Shown: positions 43,914 to 52,642 of the stretch, piece by piece
Layout: each line of letters begins with the position of its first letter
How positions within the stretch are numbered: position 1 is the first letter of the stretch
Assembly: GCF_003627795.1 (NCBI RefSeq)
Contig: NZ_CP032685.1
Location: 806,001-870,000 of the forward strand
Direction of reading: 5' to 3'
DNA length: 64,000 nt
Source: Rhizobium sp. CCGE531
GTDB taxonomy: Bacteria > Pseudomonadota > Alphaproteobacteria > Rhizobiales > Rhizobiaceae
Made by a program: the position numbers and the translations under genes
Notes under the pieces: generated by a model
Told to the model about the DNA's origin: nothing
The model's database searches: none
The model's input: only the letters and a program-made list of their open reading frames with translations

Positions 43914-44207
43914 GTCTTTCACCTCATATATCCGGCGCAAGCAAAATATCCCTCTCAGCGGCGTGGGAGGCAAGTTACAGTTTTTTCATGATTTTATCGG
44001 CTCCCCGGCAAAGCGCCCACCTTCCGCTACCGCTCCCTGACCGGCGGCAGGTTTGACCGAAGCGTGACCGATCTGCCACTTGCCAAATGTCGGCGCATCG
44101 TAGAATTGAAAGCGGCCAATCGGTCGGTTGTTTGCGCTTCCTTAACTTCCGTGCTTTAGCGGGCCACACCCCGACCTTTGGATGATGTCGCCTGCAAGGA
44201 ATGAATA

Positions 44208-44591
44208 ATGCCCATAAAGAAAAGCTCTGCCTCTGACGTTTTCCAGCGCAAGATTTCGGATTTCTGCGATATGCGGCTCAAGCCGCTGCTTCAGCCGCGT
44301 AGCTTCGAGAATATCAAAGGCTTCATGATTGGCCTGATCGTTTTCCAGTCGCGCCCTCCTCTTCGGGCAGGCCGCGTCGACTGGCAGGAAATCGCCTCTC
44401 TCTGCGGCATGGACGAGGAAATGAGCCCAGAACTGAAGCGCGCGGCCCAACCCGGCTTCGACGCTATTCTTCGCTGGCTTGGGGCAGCGAAAACCAGCAC
44501 GGCACGGAAGTTGCCCGTCGCCGCGAAGCGCCCTCTGCGGGTTCCCGCCAAGCCTATTTCCGCTCAGCCTTTGCGTCGTCTGGCCTCCTAA
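44208..44591 (+). CDS. Hypothetical protein, 127 residues
   Basis: The product starts PIKKSSASDVFQRKISDFC and has a helical middle with KGFMIGLIVFQSRPPLRAGRVDWQEIASLCGMDEEMSPELKRAAQPGFDAILRWLG and a basic Ala/Pro-rich tail. The RPPLRAGRVDWQEIA stretch recalls the N-terminal part of long rhizobial proteins linked to integrases, but I cannot confirm that; it may be a truncated piece. AAGGAATG is upstream and a strong terminator follows at 44602. Confidence 0.55.
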   Translation: MPIKKSSASDVFQRKISDFCDMRLKPLLQPRSFENIKGFMIGLIVFQSRPPLRAGRVDWQEIASLCGMDEEMSPELKRAAQPGFDAILRWLGAAKTSTARKLPVAAKRPLRVPAKPISAQPLRRLAS

Positions 44592-44601
44592 AGTGAACTG
44601 C

Positions 44602-44625
44602 GTACCGGCCGCCCATGGCCGGTAC
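44602..44625 (+). terminator. Terminator hairpin behind the 127-residue protein gene
   Basis: GTACCGGCC (44602-44610) and GGCCGGTAC (44617-44625) form a perfect 9-bp stem with a 6-nt loop followed by GTCCTTTAT. Confidence 0.65.
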
Positions 44626-44978
44626 GTCCTTTATCTGCCTCGGCAGAACGCAAAACCCACACAGCATCGAATGCCGATCCAATCGGCAAGGCCGGCTGCT
44701 AGGACGCGGCGCTATCCTCGTCCGTGACCGGCTTTTGTTGCGGCGCGACAACTGATCGACGCCGGCCGGATGCTGTGAAGATCGGCGAACCGGGCATCGA
44801 TAGCTGGGTGAGACCATGGATGCTTATCAATGCGGATACAGCTTCAGGCAGCAATTGACCATTAATTCTATAGAGAAAGGAATGAAGACGCGACGGCATC
44901 CTTAAAAACGAAATGGCTTTTCTCGAACCCCCGCTTCGAATGCGGCATCGTGGCGCCGAATGAAATCGGAGCCTGCCC
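44626..44978. other. Upstream region of the SfnB-type gene, no sure gene
   Basis: A frame on the minus strand ending at 44699 reads LPEAVSALISIHGLTQLSMPGSPIFTASGRRR and could be a small gene or a fragment, but a start with a ribosome site is not evident. Close to the sfnB-like gene an AT-rich TTAATTCTATAGAGAAAG (44863-44880) weakly resembles the sulfur-operon element at 5444 and 7441. Confidence 0.3.
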
Positions 44979-46196
44979 ATGAACGCGCAATTGCACCATA
45001 TCAACGCCAAGCACCCCGAGGCCGCCTTGCTGGAGACTGAGCAACAGGCGCTGGCCGTCGCGCAGGAACTGGCTCAACGTTTTGCCGCCACAGCCTCGGA
45101 GCGCGACAGCGAGAGGTTGCTCCCCTTTGCGGAAATGGACGCACTGGCACTATCCGGCCTGCTGGCGATCACCGTCCCCGAGGAATATGGCGGCCTTGAC
45201 GTTTCGAATGCCACGCTCGCGGAGATCACCGCGATCCTCGCTCAAGCCGACGGCTCGATCGGGCAGATACCGCAGAATCATTTCTACATCCTCGAAGCCC
45301 TGCGCATCGACGGCTCTGAAGATCAGAAGCGCTATTTCTTCGGTCGCGCATTAGCCGGCGATCGCTTCGGCAACGCCCTCTCCGAGCGCGGCACGAAAAC
45401 GGTTGGGCACTATGAGACCCGCATCACCCGGGATGGTCCCGGCTATCGCATCAACGGCCGCAAGTTCTATTCAACCGGCGTTCTCTTTGCCGATTGGGTC
45501 ACCGTCTTCGCGCTGGATGAAGCCGACAAGCTGGTCATGGCTTTCGTGCCGAAGGGCACGGAAGGCATCGAAATCATCGACGATTGGGATGGCTTTGGGC
45601 AGCGCACCACAGGCAGCGGCACCACGGTTCTGGACAATGTCTATGTGAATGCCGATCATGTGGTCCTTCATCACAAGGGTTTCGAACGGCCAACGACGAT
45701 CGGGGCGGTCGGACAGATCATCCATGCCGGCGTCGATCTCGGCATTGCCCGGGCCGCCTTTGCCGAAACGCTTGACTTCGTGCAGACCAGATCGCGCCCC
45801 TGGACGGATAGCGGCGTCGAGCGCGCAAGCGACGATCCGCTGACGATCGCCAAGGTCGGCCAGATCGCCATCCGGCTCGAAGCTGCAACCGCGACCATCG
45901 AGCGCGCCGGCCGCAAGGTCGATGCCGCGCAGGTCGAGACGACCGAAAAGAGAGTGGTCGAGGCGACGCTGGCCGTCGCTGCCGCCAAGGTACTGACGAC
46001 GGAAATCGCCATCGAGGCGACGAATACGCTGTTCGAGCTTGCTGGAACGGCATCGGTCAAGCTCGACCTCAATCTTGACCGGCACTGGCGCAATGCCCGT
46101 ACGCATACGCTCCATGATCCCGTTCGCTGGAAATATCACGTCGTCGGCAACTACCATCTCAACGACGTCATTCCGCCGAAGAACGGCGCGCTCTGA
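44979..46196 (+). CDS. SfnB-type sulfur-acquisition flavoprotein (acyl-CoA dehydrogenase-like monooxygenase)
   Basis: A 405-residue protein of the acyl-CoA dehydrogenase fold. Segments include LLAITVPEEYGGLDVSNATLAEI, RFGNALSERGTKTVGHYET, GYRINGRKFYSTGVLFADWVTV, and the C-terminal RHWRNARTHTLHDPVRWKYHVVGNYHLND, which replaces the fatty-acyl site in the SfnB/DszC group. These enzymes use reduced FMN and oxygen on sulfur compounds such as dimethyl sulfone or other organosulfides. It is convergent with a related gene at 46264, separated by a bidirectional terminator. Confidence 0.88.
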   Translation: MNAQLHHINAKHPEAALLETEQQALAVAQELAQRFAATASERDSERLLPFAEMDALALSGLLAITVPEEYGGLDVSNATLAEITAILAQADGSIGQIPQNHFYILEALRIDGSEDQKRYFFGRALAGDRFGNALSERGTKTVGHYETRITRDGPGYRINGRKFYSTGVLFADWVTVFALDEADKLVMAFVPKGTEGIEIIDDWDGFGQRTTGSGTTVLDNVYVNADHVVLHHKGFERPTTIGAVGQIIHAGVDLGIARAAFAETLDFVQTRSRPWTDSGVERASDDPLTIAKVGQIAIRLEAATATIERAGRKVDAAQVETTEKRVVEATLAVAAAKVLTTEIAIEATNTLFELAGTASVKLDLNLDRHWRNARTHTLHDPVRWKYHVVGNYHLNDVIPPKNGAL

Positions 46197-46209
46197 TAAA
46201 AGCACAAGC

Positions 46210-46244
46210 AAAAGCCCCGTTGCAGATGTTAGGACGGGGCTTTT
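46210..46244. terminator. Bidirectional rho-independent terminator
   Basis: AAAAGCCCCGT (46210-46220) and ACGGGGCTTTT (46234-46244) form an 11-bp stem with A-tract before and T-tract after, suited to ending transcription from both convergent flavoprotein genes. Confidence 0.85.
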
Positions 46245-46263
46245 TCCGTTCGATGACATCGGA

Positions 46264-47469
46264 TCAGCTGTAAAGGCTGACCTCGGGAATCCGATCGTTC
46301 AGCACGAATTCACCGACTTCCTTGGCCTTGTAGAAGACCGGATCGTGCAAGGTATGGGTCCGAACATTGCGCCAGTAACGGTCGAAACGATATTTCTCCG
46401 CGGTCGAACGCGCGCCGGTCAACTCGAAGACGCGTGAGGTGATATCAAGCGAAACGTGGGTCGCATGCACCTTCGCCGCATAGGCTTCGGCCGCCGCCTC
46501 GCCGCGCTCCCGCGCCGTCGCCTTATACCCCTTGGCTAGAGCTTCCTGGACCGCTGCCGCGGCACTGTCGGCCAACGCTGCGGAGGCCTTGAGCGCAGCG
46601 GTGAATTCGCCGACACGCTCGAGAATATAGGGATCGTCCGATGCACGCTCAACGCCGGAGGTGATCCAGGGCCGCGTCGTGGTGCGGACATAATCGACCG
46701 CCTCGCGCAATGCGCCCTCGGCCGTGCCGAGATAGAAATTCACGAAAACAAGCTGAATGAGCGGGGTGTTGAATGTCGCCAGCACCGGGGCTTCGCCGCC
46801 CAACGATGCCGCCCTGTCCAGATCCTCCTCGTACACGGGAAAATCGTGGAATTCGACGCTGCCGCTGTCGGAGAGACGCTGGCCGAAATTGTCCCAGTCA
46901 TCATTGGCCTTGTAACCGGCCCGGTTGGTCGGAACGGCAAAGCCGACGATCCTGTCATCGAGCGCGGCGTTGGCATTGATATAGTCGGACACGCGAGCGG
47001 CCGTGGAGAAGGACTTGCGGCCGTTCAGGACATAGCCGTTGCCGCGGCGCGTCAGCACAAGGCCCGGATCGCGCGGATTGACGGCGGCACCCCAATAGAG
47101 GCTGTTGGCAACCGTCTTTCCACCGAGCTCCTGCGCACGCGCCTCGTCGAAGGCCCAGTAGACATATTGGCTGTTGACGTAGTGATAGCCGAGAAGCTGA
47201 CCGATGGAGCTTTCACCGCGCGCAAGAATGCGCACCAGCCGCAATCCATCCACCCAGTCGAGACCACCGCCGCCGATCTGCTGCGCGTACAGGGCGTTCA
47301 GCAGCCCCGCATTCTTCAGCTTGACGATTTCGCCGAGCGGCGGCCGTCCCTCACGGTCTAGTTCTGCGGCACGCTTCGAAAGATCGGCGGCAATCTCTTC
47401 CGCTCGGGCAAAGAGGTCCTCGCGCGTGGCGTTCCGATTGCTCGCAAAGACGACGTTGGACTGGCTCAT
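46264..47469 (-). CDS. DszC-like flavin-dependent sulfur monooxygenase (acyl-CoA dehydrogenase fold)
   Basis: A 401-residue protein of the DszC/DnmC branch. It has LLGYHYVNSQYVYWAF, KTVANSLYWGAAVNPRDPGLVLTRRGNGYVLNGRKSFSTAARVSDYI, DDWDNFGQRLSDSGSVEFHDF, and RYWRNVRTHTLHDPVFYKAKEVGEFVLND near the end. DszC oxidises dibenzothiophene to its sulfone; most soil homologues act on other thioethers. It is the second gene of a minus operon whose first gene is a sugar-type binding protein, a pairing that suggests the imported substrate contains both sugar-like and sulfur parts. Confidence 0.87.
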   Translation of the reverse strand: MSQSNVVFASNRNATREDLFARAEEIAADLSKRAAELDREGRPPLGEIVKLKNAGLLNALYAQQIGGGGLDWVDGLRLVRILARGESSIGQLLGYHYVNSQYVYWAFDEARAQELGGKTVANSLYWGAAVNPRDPGLVLTRRGNGYVLNGRKSFSTAARVSDYINANAALDDRIVGFAVPTNRAGYKANDDWDNFGQRLSDSGSVEFHDFPVYEEDLDRAASLGGEAPVLATFNTPLIQLVFVNFYLGTAEGALREAVDYVRTTTRPWITSGVERASDDPYILERVGEFTAALKASAALADSAAAAVQEALAKGYKATARERGEAAAEAYAAKVHATHVSLDITSRVFELTGARSTAEKYRFDRYWRNVRTHTLHDPVFYKAKEVGEFVLNDRIPEVSLYS

Positions 47470-47541
47470 GATGTGAACTCCGGTTCAGTGACGTAAACCG
47501 GTGGGATCACAAGATCCCGCCGGCAGATCGAAGTCGGCAGC

Positions 47542-48585
47542 TTAGAAAAGCTTGTCCGGTATCCAGCTCGCGGTCACCGCGTCGCTTGTGCTGAAGGCGG
47601 GAACTTTCTGCGCCAGTTCCTCGATCGTCCTGACGCCGGCCGCGCGAAGCCCTTCCTGAGTCAGCAGCGTCGGCTTGACGGTGATCTGATGCGGAACCTC
47701 CTGCCCCGCCACCTGCAAAGCCGCGGCACGGATGGAGATGGCGCCGACCACGGCCGGATTGGTCGCCACCGTTGCGACCCATGGGCTGCCAGGCTCGGTG
47801 ATCTCCTGAATGTCGGCGGTCGACACATCAGCCGAATAGATCTTCAGCTTGTCCGTGATGCCGAGATCCGTGGCGGCAAGCTTCACGCCGCGTGCGAATT
47901 CGTCATAAGGAGCGAAGACAACGGTGATATCGGGATTGGCCGTCAGCACCGCCTTTGCCTGATCGGCGGTCGAGGTCGCCGTCGTATCGCTGACATTGCC
48001 GAAGCGGGCCTTTTCGACGACACCCGCATTCTGTTTCTTGAACGTGTCCCAGACCTCGTTGCGGCGATCGAGCGGTGCGAAGCCGGCAACATAGACATAG
48101 CCTGCCTTGAAGCTGGCGCCATTATCCTTGACGACCTGCTTCAGAGCGAGATCGGCAAGTTCGTGGTCGCTCTGTTCGACCTGCGGGATCTTCGGATTGT
48201 TGAGATTGACATCGAAGGCGACGACCTTGATGCCCTTGTCGAGCGCCTGCTGCACGACATCACCGAGCGATTCCGGCAAGCCATGGTCGATGACGATAGC
48301 GGAGACGCCGAGATTGATCGCCTGGAGGATCTGCTCGCGCTGGGCAGCGGCATCCTGACGGCCCGGAAAAACGCGCAGGTCGATATCGAGCGCCTTCGCC
48401 TGTGCTTCAGCACCGGCTTGATAGGCCTGGAAGAAGTCGCCGGCGGAGATATAGCTGACCAGAGCAACCTTCACGCCGCCTTTGTCGAAGGGCGCGGGCG
48501 CGCCATTAACCCCGGCGGCCAGTGCCGCCTGCGTCAGAAGAAGAGGGGCAACGGCCGACAGGGTAAGCCGTGTGATAAATTTCAT
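47542..48585 (-). CDS. Sugar-type (CUT2/RbsB-like) periplasmic binding protein
   Basis: A 347-residue binding protein. Residues 1-24 are a Sec signal (RLTLSAVAPLLLTQAALAA). The mature part has the type I pattern: ALVSYISAGDFFQAYQAGAEAQAKALDIDLRVFPGRQD, AINLGVSAIVIDHGLPESL, KVVAFDVNL and PDITVVFAPYDEFARG. ATG 48585 has GAGGAT in front. The gene has no permease of its own on this strand and is divergent from a complete CUT2 transporter, so it may be an alternative receptor for it. Downstream, 72 bp on, is the DszC-like monooxygenase. Confidence 0.87.
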   Translation of the reverse strand: MKFITRLTLSAVAPLLLTQAALAAGVNGAPAPFDKGGVKVALVSYISAGDFFQAYQAGAEAQAKALDIDLRVFPGRQDAAAQREQILQAINLGVSAIVIDHGLPESLGDVVQQALDKGIKVVAFDVNLNNPKIPQVEQSDHELADLALKQVVKDNGASFKAGYVYVAGFAPLDRRNEVWDTFKKQNAGVVEKARFGNVSDTTATSTADQAKAVLTANPDITVVFAPYDEFARGVKLAATDLGITDKLKIYSADVSTADIQEITEPGSPWVATVATNPAVVGAISIRAAALQVAGQEVPHQITVKPTLLTQEGLRAAGVRTIEELAQKVPAFSTSDAVTASWIPDKLF

Positions 48586-49015
48586 CGTCGCGATCCTCAC
48601 GATCAACCGAAAGCGTCGTCTGACGGAACGATGACCCTGCGACGCGTGCAATTATTAGATATAATATCTATCTTTTTAGTAGATTAAATCGTCCGATTTT
48701 GCCTGCCTTCGGAGATTCTTTGTTCGTCGAGAGAAGGCTTGACGGCAAGGGCTTGCCTGGGAGATCGAGCGAACCCGCCGCACAATCCGAGATATGAGGT
48801 GGCAGTGGTTGCCATAAACCGCCACCTCGAAATACGAGCATAACGCCGTCGGTCGTCGCAGGCTTGGCGGAAACCCGATCTGTACATTGGAAAGGCGGAT
48901 CACGGAAATTTCCCTAGCCGCTCCAGTTTTGGAAAAACGTTTCTCCCCTAAGTCATTTAAATCTACCTATTTTATATTCTATTGGCATTTATTGAATTGC
49001 TGGAGAGGTGCTTTC
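48586..49015. promoter_or_regulatory. Divergent control region with inverted TTTAA(A)TCTAC(C)TA elements
   Basis: A 430-bp gap between the two binding-protein genes. On the minus strand TTTAATCTACTA (48688-48677) lies 92 bp before the left gene; on the plus strand TTTAAATCTACCTA (48956-48969) lies 47 bp before the right gene. The near-identical elements face outward, which suggests that one regulator controls both operons. Short frames here look non-coding. Confidence 0.45.
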
Positions 49016-50020
49016 ATGACCAAGGGACAAACGACCGGCCTCGGACGTCGGGATATTTTGAAATGGACGGCAGTTGCCGGGACCGCGCTCGCGGCTTCGA
49101 GCATCCTGTCGAAAACTGCTGCCGCCGACGACGCATTGTCGTTGAAAGGCAAGCGCATCGCCATCAGCGCGACCGGTACCGACCACTATTTCGACCTGCA
49201 GGCCTACAACGCGCAAATCGACGAGGTGAAGCGGCTCGGCGGCACGCCGATCGCCGTCGATGCCGGCCGCAATGACGGCAAGCTGGTGTCCCAACTGCAG
49301 ACGCTGATCGCGCAGAAGCCGGACGCGATCGTCCAGATCCTCGGCACATTGAGCGTCATCGATCCCTGGCTGAAAAAGGCCCGCGACGCCGGAATTCCCG
49401 TTTTGACCGTCGACGTCGGCTCGACCAACTCGCTGAATAACACCACGTCGGACAATTGGGGCATCGGCAAGGACCTGGCGCTGCAGCTCGTCTCTGACAT
49501 CGGCGGCGAAGGCAATATCGTCGTCTTCAACGGCTTTTACGGCGTGACGCCCTGCGCGATCCGCTATGACCAGCTCGTCAACGTCGTCAAATACTTCCCG
49601 AAGGTGAAGATCATTCAGCCGGAGCTTCGAGACGTCATCCCGAACACGGTTCAGGACGCCTTTACCCAGATCACCGCGATCCTCAACAAATATCCGGAGA
49701 AGGGTTCGATCAAGGCGATCTGGTCGGCCTGGGACATTCCGCAGCTGGGGGCCACGCAGGCTCTCGCCGCCGCCGGCCGCACCGAGATCCGCACATACGG
49801 CGTCGACGGTAGCCCGGAAGTGCTGCAGCTTGTTGCCGACCCCAATTCGCCCGCAGGCGCCGATGCAGCCCAGCAGCCGGCGGAAATCGGCCGCACCGCA
49901 ATCCGCAATGTCGCCAAGCTGCTGTCGGGACAGACGCTGCCGCGCGAGACCTACGTGCCCGCGCTGCTCGCAAACAAGCGCAATGTCGCCGACGTGATCA
50001 AGACGCTCGGTATCGGTTGA
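49016..50020 (+). CDS. Sugar-type (CUT2) periplasmic binding protein with Tat signal
   Basis: A 334-residue type I binding protein. ATG 49016 has GGAGAGGTG in front. The N-terminus GRRDILKWTAVAGTALAASSIL is a twin-arginine signal, so the protein may fold before export. The mature part reads KRIAISATGTDHYFDLQAYNAQIDEVKRLGGTPIAVDAGRNDGKLVSQLQTLIAQKPDAIV, PVLTVDVGSTNSLNNTTSDN and IKAIWSAWDIPQLGATQAL. It heads the transporter operon that follows at once. The ligand is unknown; the LLM monooxygenase at the operon end suggests a sulfur-bearing compound. Confidence 0.87.
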   Translation: MTKGQTTGLGRRDILKWTAVAGTALAASSILSKTAAADDALSLKGKRIAISATGTDHYFDLQAYNAQIDEVKRLGGTPIAVDAGRNDGKLVSQLQTLIAQKPDAIVQILGTLSVIDPWLKKARDAGIPVLTVDVGSTNSLNNTTSDNWGIGKDLALQLVSDIGGEGNIVVFNGFYGVTPCAIRYDQLVNVVKYFPKVKIIQPELRDVIPNTVQDAFTQITAILNKYPEKGSIKAIWSAWDIPQLGATQALAAAGRTEIRTYGVDGSPEVLQLVADPNSPAGADAAQQPAEIGRTAIRNVAKLLSGQTLPRETYVPALLANKRNVADVIKTLGIG

Positions 50021-50079
50021 TCTGCAAACAGGCGATGCGGATCGCGCCGCATCGCCCACACGGCAAAAGGGCCTCTTTC

Positions 50080-51630
50080 ATGACCACAGCCGAGCAGGCG
50101 ACCACGGTAGACAATACACAGCATATCCTGCGTTTCGATAGCATCGTTAAGCGCTTCGGCGGCGCGCAGGCGCTGGCCGGCGCATCGCTTGTCATCAGGC
50201 GCGGCACCGTGCACGGACTTGTCGGGCAGAACGGCGCCGGCAAATCCACGCTGATCAAGCTCCTGGCCGGCCTGCACACCCAGGACGAGGGCCGCATCGA
50301 GATCGAGGGCCGGGTCTATGATCGCCTGACGCCGCATCTGTGCGAAGGACTCGGCATTCACTTCATCCACCAGGATCGGCTGCTGGTCCCGACCTTTACC
50401 GTCGGAGAATCGCTTTTTCTCGGGCGGGAAATTCGGCTCGGCAAGACGCCTTTCCTGGATCGCAGCACCATGCAACGCCGCGCCGACGAGCTGCTCGCCA
50501 ATTATTTCGGCGTCGACCTGCCGAAGAATGCGCTCATCAGCGAGCTTTCGACCGCGGAGCGGCAAATCGTCCAGATCACTCGCGCGCTGCTGCATAAGCC
50601 GAAAATCCTCGTCTTTGACGAGCCGACTGCGGCGCTGGTGCGGCAGGAGGCAGAGATCCTGTTCCGCCTCATCCGACGTCTGCGCAGCGAAGGCGTGACC
50701 ATTGTCTACATCTCGCATTATCTCAACGAAATCGAGGCCTTGTGCGACGATGTTACCGTTCTGCGCAACGGTGTCGACGTCGCTTGTCTGACAAAGGGCG
50801 GAATCTCGGCCGGTCGGATCGCCAGTCTGATGATCGAGCGCGATATTGCCGACATGTTTCCCAAACGGAAAATCGAACTGGGCAAGGAAATCGTCAAGGT
50901 CAAAAACCTCTCGGCAACGGGCCGGTTCCATGACGTCAGCCTCTCGCTGCATCGCGGCGAAATCCTCGGCATTACGGGGCTGCTCGGCTCGGGAGCAAAG
51001 GATCTCGTGCGGACCCTGTTCGGGCTGCAGACGGCGACGAGCGGAACGATCGATATCGATGCGCGCGGCTTGAAGCCACGCAATCCGGTTGAAGCCGTCG
51101 ATCGCCAGATAGCGCTGGTGCCGGAGGATCGGCGCGGCCATGGCGTGGGGCTGGAGCTCAGCGTCCGCGAAAACATCACACTGTCGAGCCTTGGCCGCTA
51201 CACGCGCTTCGGCTTTCTCAATCGCAAGCGGGAAAACGACGATACCGACGAGCTGATCAAGCGGCTGCAGATCAAGACGGCCGGGCGCGAGGCGCTGGTC
51301 GGCACGCTCTCGGGCGGCAACCAGCAGAAGGTGGCGATCGCCAAATGGCTGAGCCGCCGGTCGGAGATCTATCTGCTTGATGAGCCGACCGTCGGCGTCG
51401 ACATCGGCTCGAAAGTCGAAATCTATTCGCTCATCGGCGAGCTTGCCGCGCGAGGTGCCGGTGTGATCGTGCTGTCTTCGGACCTGCAGGAGCTTGTGGG
51501 CATTACCGACAGGATTCTCGTATTGTTTCGCGGCCGCGTCACGCGCGAACTGATCTCCTCTCAGACCACAACGGACGAAGTGCTGTCGGCATCGACCGGC
51601 GCCCTGGAAGGATTGCGCCATGTCGGCTGA
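50080..51630 (+). CDS. CUT2-family sugar-type ABC transporter, double ATP-binding protein (RbsA/MglA-like)
   Basis: A 516-residue tandem ATPase. The first domain has Walker A GQNGAGKST (49-57), the degenerate signature ELSTAERQ and Walker B ILVFDEPTAAL. The second has a weak P-loop (GLLGSGAKDL) as usual in this family, but an intact LSGGNQQKVAIAKWL signature and YLLDEPTVGVDIG. ATG 50080 is used, although an earlier start at 50017 overlapping the binding-protein gene is possible. Its end overlaps the permease gene by 11 bp. Confidence 0.9.
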   Translation: MTTAEQATTVDNTQHILRFDSIVKRFGGAQALAGASLVIRRGTVHGLVGQNGAGKSTLIKLLAGLHTQDEGRIEIEGRVYDRLTPHLCEGLGIHFIHQDRLLVPTFTVGESLFLGREIRLGKTPFLDRSTMQRRADELLANYFGVDLPKNALISELSTAERQIVQITRALLHKPKILVFDEPTAALVRQEAEILFRLIRRLRSEGVTIVYISHYLNEIEALCDDVTVLRNGVDVACLTKGGISAGRIASLMIERDIADMFPKRKIELGKEIVKVKNLSATGRFHDVSLSLHRGEILGITGLLGSGAKDLVRTLFGLQTATSGTIDIDARGLKPRNPVEAVDRQIALVPEDRRGHGVGLELSVRENITLSSLGRYTRFGFLNRKRENDDTDELIKRLQIKTAGREALVGTLSGGNQQKVAIAKWLSRRSEIYLLDEPTVGVDIGSKVEIYSLIGELAARGAGVIVLSSDLQELVGITDRILVLFRGRVTRELISSQTTTDEVLSASTGALEGLRHVG

Positions 51631-52639
51631 TGTTCAGTTTGCCTCCCTCCCCGAGCGTCCGACAGCGCATACTCTGCCAACAGGCGGCAAGCTTGCGGCT
51701 GCGGCCTTGCGGTTCGGTTCGCTGCTTGCCTTCGCAGCTATCCTGGTGATTTTCGCGCTGACCGCGCCCTATTTCCTGACGGTCGGCAATATCGGCAACG
51801 TGCTTGGACAATCGGCCATTTCGGGCGTCCTCGCCATCGGCCTGACGATCGTGCTCATCGCCGGCGGCTCCAATGTCGTCACGGGCGGCATAGACCTCTC
51901 GCTTGCCGCTAATATGGGGCTGAGCGCCGCGGTCTACGCAACCCTTATCCAACTCGGCTTCAGCGATGCGGTCGCTGCAGTGGGTGCGCTGGCCACCGGT
52001 CTGGCGATCGGCGCCGTCAATGCGCTGGCGATCGTTTTTGCCGGTATCGTGCCGTTGCTGGCGACCCTTGCCGTGATGAATGTCGTCGCCGGGCTGGAGC
52101 TGGTGCTGACGCAGAACACGGTGCTTCCCGCCTCGACTGACCTCCTGACCGTTCTGTCATCTTCGGACGGCTTCGGCATCCCGATCCTCGCCTATGTGCT
52201 GATCGGCTTTACCATCATCGTCACGGCGATCGTGCAATTCACCCCACTCGGCCTCAGGCTCTATGCCGTCGGCGAATTTCCGGAGGCCGCACGCGCTGCC
52301 GGCTTGCCGTTGAAGAGCCTGGTCGCGGGAGCCTTCGTTGCCAGCGGCTTCTGCGGTGGCGTCGCCGGCATCCTGTCCGTCGCCTATCTCAGCGGCAGCA
52401 CCACCGGCTCCGGCGAAATGCTGCTTCCCGTCGTCGTCACCGCATTGCTCGGCTCGGTCTTCTCCCGCCGGCTCGTGCCGACCATCGGCGGCACGCTGAT
52501 CTCGACACTGTTCGTCGGCTTCCTGATCAACGGTTTCCAGCTCCTCAACCTGCCGAGCACGCTGGTCAGCGGCGTTCAGGGCCTGCTGATCCTCATCGTG
52601 GTCTCCGCCACGACACTGCTGCGCAAACGGGAGGTCTAA
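51620..52639 (+). CDS. CUT2-type ABC permease, first (RbsC-like)
   Basis: A 339-residue membrane protein with about ten helices. It has NIGNVLGQSAISGVLAIGLTIVLIAGGSNVVTGGIDLSLAANMGLSAAV, the conserved RbsC segment with the IDLS motif, and LKSLVAGAFVASGFCGGVAGILSVAYLSGS. It overlaps the ATPase gene and is followed after 3 bp by a second permease, so the channel is probably a heterodimer rather than the RbsC homodimer. Confidence 0.9.
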   Translation: MSADVQFASLPERPTAHTLPTGGKLAAAALRFGSLLAFAAILVIFALTAPYFLTVGNIGNVLGQSAISGVLAIGLTIVLIAGGSNVVTGGIDLSLAANMGLSAAVYATLIQLGFSDAVAAVGALATGLAIGAVNALAIVFAGIVPLLATLAVMNVVAGLELVLTQNTVLPASTDLLTVLSSSDGFGIPILAYVLIGFTIIVTAIVQFTPLGLRLYAVGEFPEAARAAGLPLKSLVAGAFVASGFCGGVAGILSVAYLSGSTTGSGEMLLPVVVTALLGSVFSRRLVPTIGGTLISTLFVGFLINGFQLLNLPSTLVSGVQGLLILIVVSATTLLRKREV

Positions 52640-52642
52640 GCC

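Noticed and set aside
48676..48903. 75-codon minus frame in the divergent control region
   Set aside because: Basic and serine-rich, without ribosome site, and covering likely promoter elements.
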